Part shown: in pieces, positions 1 to 8,700 of the stretch | How the letters are laid out: every line of letters begins with the position of its first letter | Numbering within the stretch: the stretch's first letter is position 1 | Source: an uncultured Parabacteroides sp. | GTDB taxonomy: Bacteria > Bacteroidota > Bacteroidia > Bacteroidales > Tannerellaceae | Reading direction: 5' to 3' | Length of the DNA stretch: 64,000 nt | Assembly: GCA_934718155.1 (NCBI GenBank) | Contig: CAKUZF010000013.1 | Coordinates: forward strand, 5,100 to 69,099 | Program-made: the position numbers and the translations under genes | Notes under the pieces: model-generated | Told to the model about the DNA's origin: nothing | Databases searched by the model: none | The model's input: the letters and a program-made list of their open reading frames with translations, nothing else

Positions 1-932
1 TCGCCTGTCTCAAAGCGCAGCAAAGCTCGGTTGTAGATGGCCATGAAGTTGTCGGGCTGTTGCTCGATAACCACATCGAAGTCTTCGATCGCCCGGTTGT
101 TGTCGCCCACCTGATAGCGCAACAGGCCTCGGTTGAAACGTGCGATCAGGTTGCGCGAATCCAAGTCGATCACCTGGTCGTAGTCGGCCATCGCTCCGCG
201 CAGATCGTTCATTTGGTAGCGCACCAAACCCCGATTGATGTAATAGCCGCTCTCACGGGTGTCGAAACGGAGCGCCTCGTTCAAATCGTCAAGCGCCTGC
301 TGGAAATGTCCCATCTGATAATGCAAGATGGCGCGATTGCCGTAAGCGGGAGGGTAATAAGGGTCCATAGAGATTGCCTTGTCGTAGTCGGCCAAGGCCT
401 TTAGGGTATCGCCCTTTTCGATATACATGGCTCCACGCGAAAGATAGGTCATCGCATATTTGGGGTGAGCCCGCAAGAGGTCGTCGAAAGTCTTCTCTGC
501 CCCCTCGTAATCCTTCTTTTGGATGTAAGCAACAGCCATGTTGACCAGCATTTGCCGATCCTCGGGCTTAAACTCCAAGCCTTTCGTGTAGTCTTTGATT
601 GCCTCGTCGTAGGCATCGAGGCTCTGATGGGCAATGCCACGGGCATAATAGGCCTGCGTTAAAAAAGGGTTCCGCTGAAGACAAAGCGAGCAGTCTTCTT
701 CGGCACCCTTATAGTCGTCCAGGTTGATCTTGGCCACAGCCCGATAGAAATAAGGCTCCGCCAACCAAGGCTTTGCCTTGATCACCTGATTGAAATACTG
801 AATGGAAAGCACATAATCCTCGAAATAAAGGGCGTTGCGGCCAATCGCCATCACCCTATCCGTATTGATTTGCGCATGGAGCAGTGCGACCATGCACTGC
901 ATAAGTATAAAGAGAAATGCCTTCTTCATCAT
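1..932 (-). CDS. Secreted tetratricopeptide-repeat (TPR) protein, C-terminus cut by window edge
   Basis: The minus frame stays open from two adjacent ATG codons (932-930 and 929-927) to the window edge, giving about 310 residues without a stop. The N-terminus is a signal peptide (MKKAFLFILMQC..., ending near LLHAQ). The rest consists of consecutive 34-residue TPR units with the usual spacing of Ala, Tyr and Pro, for example AYYARGIAHQSLDAYDEAI and a later NRGLLRYQVGDNNRAIEDF. Such proteins are periplasmic or membrane-associated scaffolds for protein-protein contact, so no enzymatic role is proposed. A TAnnTTTG-type -7 box on the minus strand (953-960) lies about 20 bp upstream, so it can be transcribed separately from def. 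The C-terminal part and any extra domain lie outside the window. Confidence 0.8.
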   Translation of the reverse strand, partial: MMKKAFLFILMQCMVALLHAQINTDRVMAIGRNALYFEDYVLSIQYFNQVIKAKPWLAEPYFYRAVAKINLDDYKGAEEDCSLCLQRNPFLTQAYYARGIAHQSLDAYDEAIKDYTKGLEFKPEDRQMLVNMAVAYIQKKDYEGAEKTFDDLLRAHPKYAMTYLSRGAMYIEKGDTLKALADYDKAISMDPYYPPAYGNRAILHYQMGHFQQALDDLNEALRFDTRESGYYINRGLVRYQMNDLRGAMADYDQVIDLDSRNLIARFNRGLLRYQVGDNNRAIEDFDVVIEQQPDNFMAIYNRALLRFETG

Positions 933-952
933 ATTTTACTGATATCGGAAGG

Positions 953-960
953 CAAATGTA
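953..960 (-). promoter_or_regulatory. -7 promoter box for the TPR gene
   Basis: On the minus strand this reads TACATTTG, a full match to the Bacteroides -7 consensus TAnnTTTG. It sits in the 69-bp gap between def and the TPR gene and would give a leader of roughly 15 nt. Confidence 0.5.
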
Positions 961-1001
961 AGTAAATTATCTTATTCTCCCTCTATATTGATTCTTCTTT
1001 C

Positions 1002-1559
1002 TCACTTTCCGATCGCCTTCGCACGGTAAGAGCAACGCACCGAACCCTTGACGATATTATTCAGTTTGCTCTTGTTTAACTGGCGGCGGATGGCCGAGAT
1101 GTTGTCGATGAAGACATGGCCGGTCAGATGCTCACACTCGTGCTGCACGATGCGCGCCGCAAAGCCTGAGATCTCCTCCACGTGCTCCTGCCAATCGGTG
1201 TCGAAATACTTGATGCGGATAGCTTTAGAACGGGTCACCTTCTCGTGTATGCCAGGCAAGCTCAAGCAGCCCTCCTCCATCGAGTCGGTCTCCTCGCTTT
1301 TCTCCAGAAACACAGGGTTGATCATCGTGCGCTTGAATCCTGCGCACTCCTTGAAGTCGTCTTTCAGCACATCGCCATCGATTACCAACAATTGCAGCGA
1401 CAAGCCCACCTGCGGAGCGGCCAAACCTACTCCGTCGGCTTTGTACATCGTCTCGTACATATTGTCGACAAGTTGTTTCAACTCAGGGTAATCTTTCGTA
1501 ACCTCCTCAGCCTCTTTACGCAAAACAGGCTGACCATACAAATAAACGGGTAAAATCAT
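1002..1559 (-). CDS. def: Peptide deformylase
   Basis: This enzyme removes the N-formyl group from initiator methionine of new proteins in the cytoplasm. The 185-residue product has all three family motifs in order: GLAAPQVG (residues 45-52), EGCLS (96-100, with metal ligand Cys98) and HECEH (140-144, with the two metal-binding His and the catalytic Glu). Cys142 replaces the more common Ile, Tyr or Phe inside the third motif; this is a variant position, not a catalytic one. The length is normal. It lies 5 bp downstream of ruvX on the same strand and is almost certainly co-transcribed with it. Confidence 0.97.
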   Translation of the reverse strand: MILPVYLYGQPVLRKEAEEVTKDYPELKQLVDNMYETMYKADGVGLAAPQVGLSLQLLVIDGDVLKDDFKECAGFKRTMINPVFLEKSEETDSMEEGCLSLPGIHEKVTRSKAIRIKYFDTDWQEHVEEISGFAARIVQHECEHLTGHVFIDNISAIRRQLNKSKLNNIVKGSVRCSYRAKAIGK

Positions 1560-1564
1560 AAACT

Positions 1565-1984
1565 CTAACGGTATTTTTTACTTTCTAAATAGGCTTGAAG
1601 AATAATCACAGCGCTGATTTCGTCCACACGCCCCTTCTCTTGGCGCTTCTTCTTGGGCATACCGCCCGCAATCATCGCTTGATGGGCCATCACGGAAGTG
1701 AAGCGCTCGTCATAATATTCCACGGGCACTTGAGGCATCACTCGCTTCAGATGGGTAACAAAGGCTTGCACATACCGCATGTTCTCCGAGGGCTCGTTGT
1801 TCATCTGCTTAGGCTGGCCCACCACAATCAGTTCCACAGGCTCCTTTGCCATGTAGTCGCACAGGAACTGCACCAACTCACCACTGGGAACCGTAGCCAA
1901 ACCATTCGCAATCAACTGCAGGGAATCCGTCACGGCCACTCCCGTGCGCTTTCTGCCGTAATCTATCGCTATTATTCTTGCCAT
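1565..1984 (-). CDS. ruvX: Putative pre-16S rRNA nuclease / Holliday junction resolvase (YqgF family)
   Basis: The 139-residue product is a complete YqgF/RuvX RNase H-fold nuclease. It carries the N-terminal AIDYGRKRTGVA strand with catalytic Asp8, the central IVVGQPK segment, DERFTS around residue 92 and the C-terminal VDEISAVIILQ with the last acidic ligand. In E. coli the homologue is needed for 16S rRNA 5' end maturation; a Holliday-junction role has also been proposed. It is the first gene of a ruvX-def pair. A perfect -7 promoter box ends only 6 bp upstream of the ATG, so the mRNA may be nearly leaderless. Confidence 0.93.
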   Translation of the reverse strand: MARIIAIDYGRKRTGVAVTDSLQLIANGLATVPSGELVQFLCDYMAKEPVELIVVGQPKQMNNEPSENMRYVQAFVTHLKRVMPQVPVEYYDERFTSVMAHQAMIAGGMPKKKRQEKGRVDEISAVIILQAYLESKKYR

Positions 1985-1989
1985 GCGTG

Positions 1990-1997
1990 CAAAGGTA
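1990..1997 (-). promoter_or_regulatory. -7 promoter box for ruvX-def
   Basis: The minus strand reads TACCTTTG (consensus TAnnTTTG). With transcription normally starting several bases downstream, the start point would fall at or next to the ruvX ATG (1984). Confidence 0.55.
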
Positions 1998-2053
1998 CGG
2001 ATAAAAAGCTTACGACGGACACCAAAATCTGAAAACTCTACCTGGCAAGCCGA

Positions 2054-3451
2054 TTAATAGGCGTTCTTCTCGCCACGAAACATATTCAACACCGTGACTA
2101 CGATGATCTTCAAATCGAGGAAGAAGGTCCAGTTCTCAATATACCACACGTCTCGCTTCACGCGGCCTTCCATCTGTTCGAGCGTTTTGGTCTCGCCTCG
2201 GTAGCCTGTCACCTGCGCCCAGCCGGTCACACCGGGTTTCACCAGGTGACGAACCATGTATTTATCGATCAAAGCAGAGTATTGCTCCGTGTGTTTCAAC
2301 ATGTGCGGACGAGGGCCAACCACCGACATATCGCCAAGCAGGACATTCACAAACTGGGGGAACTCGTCGAGATTGGTGCGTCGGAGGAAGTTGCCAATAC
2401 GGGTCTTTCGAGGGTCATCTTTCACCGCCTGCTTGGTATCGGCCTCGGCGTTGACACGCATTGTGCGGAATTTAAAGCATTCGAAGTCATGACCATACAG
2501 ACCCGTTCGTTTCTGCTTAAACAGGATTGGGCCCGGCGAACTAAGTTTGATCAAGGTGCCTACCACAAGGTAAAGGATGGGGTAGATAGTCAGCAACACA
2601 CACAACGAGAAACAGATGTCGAACGCTCGTTTCAGACAACGGTTGTAAGTTGACTGCAAAGGCTCTCGACGAACAGTCAGCAGTGGGATCGACTCCATCA
2701 CCTCCATCACCATGCTCTTCTTCACTTCACGATAGAACTCGGGCACAATATAGAAACGAAGCATGTGTTTCTCAGAGAAGTTGAGCAAACGAACAATCTT
2801 CCCGTCGTTCGTGGCCGGAAGCGTACAGTAGATCTCATCAATATCGTTGGCCAGCACATAAGCCTCCACCTCATCAGTGCTACCCTGGTAGTTGGGCAGG
2901 ATCTGCTGAAGAGCCTTGTTATCATCGAAAAAGCCAAGCACATTGAAGCCATAGCTCAAGTCGTCTTTCATGACCTGGTAAAGCTCCATGCCATTCTTGC
3001 CGGCTCCAATAATAACGACCCGCTTGAAGTTGTAACCTTTACGGCGGTAGAACTTCAGCGACTGTCGAACGAAGACACGCCACAATCCAAACACGACCAA
3101 TGCCGACGCATAAAACACCAATAAGAAGGTGGCCAAAACATCGGCAAGATTCAAAAATATCAAGCAAGTAGCGAAAAGCAACACCAGCACCGTCACCAAA
3201 CTCAAGGCGCGCTGCACAATCTTGTCGATGAAGACTACCGACAGATGCAGTTTGAGAGGGACGAAATAGAGCGAAAAAAAGTAGCAGAAATTCAAAAGCA
3301 GCAACACCTCACGCTGGTTTTGCACAATAGCCTGCGTGAAATGAGCATCCATTAGGTTGAAAACAAGCAAAAACACCAAGTTAAGAACGAACAGATCGCC
3401 CAACCCGATCAACCACTGGATCAAATAACCATGTTTCTTATTAAACACCAT
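2054..3451 (-). CDS. Undecaprenyl-phosphate sugar phosphotransferase (WcaJ-like)
   Basis: This membrane enzyme transfers a sugar-1-phosphate (often glucose or galactose) from a UDP-sugar to undecaprenyl phosphate, starting capsule or exopolysaccharide repeat units. The N-terminal half has four predicted membrane helices, then a CoA-binding-like Rossmann segment (VVIIGAGKNGMEL). The C-terminal part is the bacterial sugar transferase domain, with the membrane re-entrant region, FKFRTMR, NLDEFPQFVNVLLGDMSVVGPRP and KPGVTGWAQV. The start chosen is MVFNKKHGY at 3451 (465 residues), because the longer open frame to 3580 runs through the ompA terminator and a perfect -7 box at 3473-3480 lies just upstream of 3451. 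It is a single-gene unit here; the rest of its polysaccharide cluster is not in this window. Confidence 0.9.
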   Translation of the reverse strand: MVFNKKHGYLIQWLIGLGDLFVLNLVFLLVFNLMDAHFTQAIVQNQREVLLLLNFCYFFSLYFVPLKLHLSVVFIDKIVQRALSLVTVLVLLFATCLIFLNLADVLATFLLVFYASALVVFGLWRVFVRQSLKFYRRKGYNFKRVVIIGAGKNGMELYQVMKDDLSYGFNVLGFFDDNKALQQILPNYQGSTDEVEAYVLANDIDEIYCTLPATNDGKIVRLLNFSEKHMLRFYIVPEFYREVKKSMVMEVMESIPLLTVRREPLQSTYNRCLKRAFDICFSLCVLLTIYPILYLVVGTLIKLSSPGPILFKQKRTGLYGHDFECFKFRTMRVNAEADTKQAVKDDPRKTRIGNFLRRTNLDEFPQFVNVLLGDMSVVGPRPHMLKHTEQYSALIDKYMVRHLVKPGVTGWAQVTGYRGETKTLEQMEGRVKRDVWYIENWTFFLDLKIIVVTVLNMFRGEKNAY

Positions 3452-3472
3452 ATCTAATATGTAATATTGGCA

Positions 3473-3480
3473 CAAAATTA
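3473..3480 (-). promoter_or_regulatory. -7 promoter box for the sugar phosphotransferase gene
   Basis: The minus strand reads TAATTTTG, a full consensus match. It lies 22 bp upstream of the chosen ATG at 3451 and supports that start. Confidence 0.6.
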
Positions 3481-3522
3481 CATATTTTTTACGGCACAAA
3501 AAAGGGGGGATAAAGTACAAAG

Positions 3523-3555
3523 CAAAAAAAAGCCCAAGGCGATGTGCCCTGGGCT
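3523..3555 (-). terminator. Rho-independent terminator of the OmpA gene
   Basis: On the minus strand a 10-bp stem (AGCCCAGGGC / GCCTTGGGCT, one G-T pair, 5-nt loop) is followed by a run of eight T. It begins 44 bp after the OmpA stop codon. Confidence 0.88.
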
Positions 3556-3598
3556 TTGCGCCTCTGCCCTCATCGGACATCAGCTAATACATTCAATC

Positions 3599-4756
3599 TT
3601 ACTTAGAAGCTCTCATGATAACCACGCGGTTCCAGTTGTTCTCGCCGTAAGGCTGCTCGTCAGAACCCTTCCACTCGATAGAGATCTGGTCAGAAGAAAC
3701 GCCATACTTGTCGATCAACTCCTTCGCAACGGCTCTTGCACGCTTCTCCGACAAACTCATGTTGTAGGTAGAAGTACCGGTCTTCTGGTCAGCATAACCA
3801 ATAACCTTGATCGGAGCGTTGTTCTCCTTCACGAACTGCGCCGTGTTGTAAACGTTGATCTGCTGGTTCTTATCGATCTTAGAGCTGTTCAAACGGAAGT
3901 AAACCACGTTGTCTACATAGTTGTTGACAACCTCAGTAACCGCAGGAGCGCACTCCGGACAAGAAACCGGGCGCTTGCTCAACTCGTCGTTCTCAGCACG
4001 CAGCTTGTTGATCTGACCGTTCAAGTCGTTCAACAAAGCGTAATCCATCGGCTCCAATACCTCGAAGTCGGTCTTGCCCAATTTGAAGGTCAAACCTGCG
4101 GACAGCTGAACGATACCATCTGTCAAGTGATACATTGAAACACGGTTGAACTGCTCGTTCAACAATGAACCCTGAAGCTCGACGTTCAAGTCAACACGCT
4201 TGCTCAAACGGAAAGCTGTCAAGATACCGGCGTTCAACGTCGGTGACTCAGTGCGCGGACGCTCAACTGCATCGTCGGTCTTGAAACGCTGTGCATAACC
4301 AACACCGATCCAAGGAATCAAACGGAACACCTTCTTCTCGCTATACGGAGCCCAGAAGTTCGTTACGTCCCACAACAAATCAACATGAGCTGCCATGTAT
4401 TTATTGTGCTGCATATACAGAGAACCAACGCCATCGAACTCCCTCTCGAAACCATGAAGAACACCACCGTTCAGCTGAGTACGGAATGCCAAGTAGGGAT
4501 TAAACCACTTACCGAATGAGAACTGCGGAGCGAAGTTCAAACGGCTGCCAAAGTTCGCCTCACCATTCTGGTCGCCCAACAGCACACTTGCGCCGCCTGC
4601 GATAGAGATGAACCAATTGTCGCGAGCCTTATTTTTCTTGAAGTTTGTTTTGTAACCTGCCTCTTTGCTGAATCCAACCATCGGCTGGAACTCCTGTGCG
4701 CTAACCGCAAACACAAAAGCAGACAATAAAGATAAAAGAATTGCTTTAGCCTTCAT
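3599..4756 (-). CDS. OmpA-family outer membrane protein
   Basis: This is an abundant-type outer membrane protein that anchors the outer membrane to peptidoglycan. The 385-residue product has a signal peptide cleaved after ...FAVSA (residue 20), an N-terminal beta-barrel-like half rich in alternating aromatic residues, a short coiled-coil linker (LNDLNGQINKLRAENDELS, about residues 243-262) and a C-terminal OmpA domain from about residue 275, containing YFRLNSSKIDKNQ and the binding segment NMSLSEKRARAV. The linker is followed by a CPEC pair (residues about 263-268), as in Porphyromonas/Parabacteroides OmpA proteins. Codon choice is narrow, as expected for a highly expressed gene. It has its own promoter (4809-4816) and a strong terminator, so it is probably monocistronic. 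Confidence 0.92.
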   Translation of the reverse strand: MKAKAILLSLLSAFVFAVSAQEFQPMVGFSKEAGYKTNFKKNKARDNWFISIAGGASVLLGDQNGEANFGSRLNFAPQFSFGKWFNPYLAFRTQLNGGVLHGFEREFDGVGSLYMQHNKYMAAHVDLLWDVTNFWAPYSEKKVFRLIPWIGVGYAQRFKTDDAVERPRTESPTLNAGILTAFRLSKRVDLNVELQGSLLNEQFNRVSMYHLTDGIVQLSAGLTFKLGKTDFEVLEPMDYALLNDLNGQINKLRAENDELSKRPVSCPECAPAVTEVVNNYVDNVVYFRLNSSKIDKNQQINVYNTAQFVKENNAPIKVIGYADQKTGTSTYNMSLSEKRARAVAKELIDKYGVSSDQISIEWKGSDEQPYGENNWNRVVIMRASK

Positions 4757-4808
4757 ATTATCAACATTTTAGTTAAACATAAATTCATTACATGCTTAAA
4801 AAGCGATA

Positions 4809-4816
4809 CAAAATTA
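4809..4816 (-). promoter_or_regulatory. -7 promoter box for the OmpA gene
   Basis: The minus strand reads TAATTTTG, a perfect consensus match. It implies an AT-rich leader of about 45 nt before the ATG at 4756. Confidence 0.6.
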
Positions 4817-4898
4817 ACGCTTTTTCTCGATTACAACAAAGTTTTTATCAAAAACATCTTTGCTTTTCATCAAATATTTTCTATACGTCAAAAAAAAG

Positions 4899-5777
4899 TC
4901 AGTGCTTGCCTAGCAAACGTAACAAATATTGTCCATAGGAATTCTTGCTCATTGGTTGAGCCACCTCCCGGAGCCGTTCCTCTGCGATCCAGCCTTTGCG
5001 AAAAGCTATTTCCTCCAAGCAAGCCACCTTCAATCCCTGTCGCTTCTCGATCACCTCGACGAACGTAGAGGCCTCCGACAGCGAATCGTGTGTGCCGGTA
5101 TCCAGCCAAGCGAACCCCCGTCCAAGCAATTGCACCTTCAAGTCATCGGCAGCCAAAAAAGCCTGGTTGACACTTGTAATCTCCAGCTCTCCTCGTGCGG
5201 AAGGCCTAATTTGCTTTGCGACCTCAACCACCCGATTGGGATAGAAATAAAGCCCCACTACCGCATAATTCGACTTTGGGCAAGCCGGCTTCTCCTCGAT
5301 GCTCAACACATTGCCCTCAGCATCAAACTCCGCAACGCCATAACGCTCGGGATCGTTCACGTAATAGCCGAAGACGGTAGCCTTGTTCTCTTGCTCAGCC
5401 ATCCGAACCGCCTCAGCCAGCATTCGCGTGAAACTCTGACCATAGAATATATTATCGCCCAGCACCAGACACACCGAATCGTCGCCAATAAACTCCTCTC
5501 CTATTATAAAGGCTTGCGCCAAGCCGTCGGGCGAGGGCTGCTCCGCATAGGCGAAACGAACGCCATAATCGCTTCCATCGCCCAGGAGCCTGCGGAATCC
5601 CGGCAAATCCTGCGGTGTAGAAATGATCAATATATCCCTAATACCAGCCAGCATCAAAACCGACAAAGGATAATAGATCATCGGTTTATCATAAATGGGG
5701 AGTAGCTGTTTCGACACCCCTTTCGTTATGGGGTAAAGCCGTGTGCCCGATCCTCCTGCTAATACTATTCCTTTCAT
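4899..5777 (-). CDS. rfbA: Glucose-1-phosphate thymidylyltransferase
   Basis: RmlA makes dTDP-glucose from glucose-1-phosphate and dTTP, the first step of dTDP-L-rhamnose synthesis for surface polysaccharides. The 292-residue protein has the expected length and motifs: the nucleotide-binding signature LAGGSGTRLYPIT at the N-terminus with KQLLPIYDKPMIYYPLS, the metal-binding Asp in LGDNIFYG, and EEKPACPKSNYAVVGLYFY. The remaining rml genes are not adjacent, so the pathway is split. It is transcribed from a consensus -7 box at 5807-5814, divergently from the GH3 gene. Confidence 0.96.
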   Translation of the reverse strand: MKGIVLAGGSGTRLYPITKGVSKQLLPIYDKPMIYYPLSVLMLAGIRDILIISTPQDLPGFRRLLGDGSDYGVRFAYAEQPSPDGLAQAFIIGEEFIGDDSVCLVLGDNIFYGQSFTRMLAEAVRMAEQENKATVFGYYVNDPERYGVAEFDAEGNVLSIEEKPACPKSNYAVVGLYFYPNRVVEVAKQIRPSARGELEITSVNQAFLAADDLKVQLLGRGFAWLDTGTHDSLSEASTFVEVIEKRQGLKVACLEEIAFRKGWIAEERLREVAQPMSKNSYGQYLLRLLGKH

Positions 5778-5806
5778 ACTTTCTTCGCTTTATGAATTCT
5801 ATTGGG

Positions 5807-5814
5807 CAAATGTA
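5807..5814 (-). promoter_or_regulatory. -7 promoter box for rfbA
   Basis: The minus strand reads TACATTTG, 29 bp upstream of the rfbA ATG. Confidence 0.6.
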
Positions 5815-5837
5815 GGCTTTTTCTTTGAATAAAACAT

Positions 5838-5845
5838 TACCTTTG
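5838..5845 (+). promoter_or_regulatory. -7 promoter box for the GH3 gene
   Basis: TACCTTTG matches the consensus. It is divergent from, and 23 bp away from, the rfbA box, so the two promoters share one short control region. Confidence 0.6.
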
Positions 5846-5928
5846 CGGTCAATCGCAGTGCTCCAGCCAAGAGAATGCGCAAAACGATCTAAGATTATTC
5901 AATTAAAAAACATATAAAAATCACTGGA

Positions 5929-8535
5929 ATGAGAATGAAACAACTTTCGGTGGCGGCATTCGCAACGCTACTCATGGTTTCTTGTAACAACAAACAGCCA
6001 GATTATCCTTTCAGAAATCCCGACCTGCCTATTGAGCAACGCATCGACGACCTCCTTGCCCGGCTAACCCCCGAGGAAAAAGTAGGCCAAATGATGAATG
6101 TAACCCCCGCTATTGAGCGCTTGGGCATCCCTCCTTATGACTGGTGGAACGAGGCCTTGCACGGTGTAGCTCGGGCAGGACAAGCCACGGTCTTCCCGCA
6201 AGCCATCGGCATGGCCGCCACGTTCGACGAGGCAGCCGTGCAGCGCACCTTCACGATGGTCAGCGACGAAGCGCGTGCCAAATACCATCATTATCAGGCT
6301 AACCAGGAGTATGATCGCTATAAGGGATTGACCTTTTGGACGCCCAACATCAATATCTTCCGCGACCCGCGATGGGGACGCGGCATGGAGACTTATGGCG
6401 AAGACCCCTACCTGACTACCCTAATGGGCATAGCTGTGACGAAGGGCTTACAGGGCGACGACCCGCATTACTTCAAAGCCCATGCTTGCGCCAAACATTA
6501 CGCCATCCACAGCGGGCCGGAGTGGAATCGGCATGAGTTCAATGCCGAAGCCACTCCGCGCGACCTCTACGAAACCTACCTCCCCGCTTTCGAGGCCTTG
6601 GTGAAGCAGGGCAATGTACAGGAAGTAATGTGCGCCTACAACCGCTTCGAGGGAGCACCTTGCTGCGGCAGCGACAAATTACTGATCGACATTCTGCGCA
6701 ACAGTTGGGGATACAACGGAATTATCCTATCAGACTGTGGAGCGATTGATGATTTCTGGGTGAAAGACCCCAACACGCCTCGTCACGAATCGCATCCCGA
6801 CCGCGAGAGTGCCTCGGTCGACGCCGTGCTGAGCGGAACCGACTTAGAGTGTGGATCGAGCTATCGAATACTAACAAAAGCGATGGAGAACGGCTCTATC
6901 ACCGAGAAAGACATCGATGTCTCGCTGCGCCGCCTGCTGAAGGCTCGCTTCGAGTTAGGCATGTTCGATCCCGATGAACGTGTCTCTTTCTCGCAGATTC
7001 CTTATAGTGTGGTAGAGAGTCCCGAGCATGTCGCTCAAGCGCTGGAGATGGCCCGTAAGAGCATCGTGCTGCTGAAGAACAAGAGCAACAGCCTGCCGCT
7101 CAGCAAGGAGCTGAAGAAAATAGCCGTGGTAGGCCCCAACGCGGCAGACTCGACGATGCTCTGGTCAAACTACAACGGATTCCCCACAAAGACCGTAACG
7201 ATTCTTGATGGCATTCGTGCAAAGGTACCCCAGGCCGAAGTGATTTATGAGTTGGGCTGCAACCATACGGCCGACTTTGTCATCACCGACTTAGGTAACT
7301 GCATCTCCTCGGAGCAGGGACAGGGATTCGCATCGGCCTTCTACAACAATACCGATTTCAGCGGCGCCCCGGTTTATCAAGGCTTGGCCAAAGAGCTGCA
7401 CTACACAACGGGAGGCAACACGCAGTTCGCCCCCAACGTGAACCTCTCCAACTTCACGGCACGCTTCACGGGTACATTCGAGTCACCAATAGATGGCCCC
7501 ATCGAGTTCAAGCTCTCGGGCAACGACGCTTTCCGACTCTTCATCGACACAGCTAAGGTGGCCGAGGTGTGGAGCAACGAGTATGGAGCGGAGCGCATTT
7601 ACACCTTGCAGGCCGAGAAAGGCAAAAAGTATCCTGTCAAGATTGAGTATATGCAACTGCTGGGCAGCGCCGACCTGAATTTCACAGTAGGCGTACGCAC
7701 CCCTGTAGACTGCCAGGCAACCGCAGATAAAGTGAAGGACTCGGATGTGATTGTCTATGTAGGAGGTATTTCTCCCCGCTTGGAGGGCGAGGAGATGCCT
7801 GTCGATGCCGAAGGCTTCCGCAAGGGCGATCGCACGAATATCGAGATTCCGAAAGTGCAGCGAGAAATGGTGAAGGCCTTGGTAGCGACGGGCAAACCTG
7901 TCATCTACGTGGTCTGCACGGGCAGTGCCTTAGCGCTGAACTGGGAGAACGACCATGTAGACGCCCTCGTCAATGCTTGGTATGGAGGCCAGGAAGGGGG
8001 TACAGCCGTGGCTGATGTGCTCTTTGGCGACTACAATCCAGCGGGGCGCTTACCAATCACGTTCTACAAATCAGTGGATCAGCTCCCCGATTTCCAAGAC
8101 TATAGCATGAAAGGGCGCACCTACCGCTACATGACACAGACACCGCTCTACCCGTTTGGCTACGGACTAAGCTATACCTCTTTTGCCTACGGCAACGGGG
8201 CTCTCTCAAAAACGAAGATCGCAACCAACGAAACCGTTACGCTGACGTTCAACCTGGCTAACACAGGCAAGATGGACGGCGACGAGGTGGCTCAGGTCTA
8301 TGTCAAGAACCTAAACGATCCCAACGGGCCAATCAAGGCGTTGAAAGCCTACAAGCGACTCAACCTGAAGGCTGGCGAGAGCCAGCAGGTCAGCTTTGAG
8401 CTGGCTCCCGCATCGTTCCAATCGTTCGACGATAAGACGCAGACTATGGAGGTCCGCCCGGGTAAATACCAAGTGCTCTACGGCTCCTCCTCGGCCGACC
8501 GTAATCTGAATCGCCTCGACCTAGTGATCGAATAG
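5929..8535 (+). CDS. GH3-family beta-glycosidase lipoprotein with PA14 insert (beta-xylosidase/glucosidase type)
   Basis: This predicted exo-acting beta-glycosidase releases terminal xylose or glucose from oligosaccharides at the cell surface or in the periplasm. The 868 residues begin with a lipoprotein signal (MVSC, lipid-modified Cys19). Then come the GH3 N-terminal TIM barrel with GILSD-type nucleophile region (ILSDCGAID, nucleophile Asp269), the GH3 C-terminal domain interrupted by a PA14-like carbohydrate-binding insert (about residues 455-600), and a C-terminal fibronectin-III-like domain. The motif SDCGAI and the KHYAIHSGPEWNRHEFN region are typical of the bacterial xylan 1,4-beta-xylosidase branch. 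The exact substrate cannot be read from sequence. It stands alone between its own promoter and a strong terminator, with no SusC/D pair beside it. An alternative start (MKQ) lies two codons downstream. Confidence 0.92.
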   Translation: MRMKQLSVAAFATLLMVSCNNKQPDYPFRNPDLPIEQRIDDLLARLTPEEKVGQMMNVTPAIERLGIPPYDWWNEALHGVARAGQATVFPQAIGMAATFDEAAVQRTFTMVSDEARAKYHHYQANQEYDRYKGLTFWTPNINIFRDPRWGRGMETYGEDPYLTTLMGIAVTKGLQGDDPHYFKAHACAKHYAIHSGPEWNRHEFNAEATPRDLYETYLPAFEALVKQGNVQEVMCAYNRFEGAPCCGSDKLLIDILRNSWGYNGIILSDCGAIDDFWVKDPNTPRHESHPDRESASVDAVLSGTDLECGSSYRILTKAMENGSITEKDIDVSLRRLLKARFELGMFDPDERVSFSQIPYSVVESPEHVAQALEMARKSIVLLKNKSNSLPLSKELKKIAVVGPNAADSTMLWSNYNGFPTKTVTILDGIRAKVPQAEVIYELGCNHTADFVITDLGNCISSEQGQGFASAFYNNTDFSGAPVYQGLAKELHYTTGGNTQFAPNVNLSNFTARFTGTFESPIDGPIEFKLSGNDAFRLFIDTAKVAEVWSNEYGAERIYTLQAEKGKKYPVKIEYMQLLGSADLNFTVGVRTPVDCQATADKVKDSDVIVYVGGISPRLEGEEMPVDAEGFRKGDRTNIEIPKVQREMVKALVATGKPVIYVVCTGSALALNWENDHVDALVNAWYGGQEGGTAVADVLFGDYNPAGRLPITFYKSVDQLPDFQDYSMKGRTYRYMTQTPLYPFGYGLSYTSFAYGNGALSKTKIATNETVTLTFNLANTGKMDGDEVAQVYVKNLNDPNGPIKALKAYKRLNLKAGESQQVSFELAPASFQSFDDKTQTMEVRPGKYQVLYGSSSADRNLNRLDLVIE

Positions 8536-8555
8536 CGCAAGAAACGGCTACACAT

Positions 8556-8600
8556 AGAAAGAGCGGCCAGTCGTAACGACCAGCCGCTCTTTCTATTTTG
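8556..8600 (+). terminator. Terminator of the GH3 gene
   Basis: A 12-bp perfect stem (AGAAAGAGCGGC / GCCGCTCTTTCT) with a small inner stem GTCG/CGAC is followed by ATTTTG. It begins 20 bp after the GH3 stop. Confidence 0.85.
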
Positions 8601-8700
8601 AGACCAGCTGAAATCTCCCTCCGCTCAAGAATGTCTTTTCACAAACACACGACAGGCTGTAACGAGGCTTCGTCGGTAAAGCGCAGCCGATGCCACGATC

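Noticed and set aside
3452..3580. Longer N-terminus of the sugar phosphotransferase
   Set aside because: The extension crosses the ompA terminator and a perfect -7 box; homology starts at the ATG at 3451.
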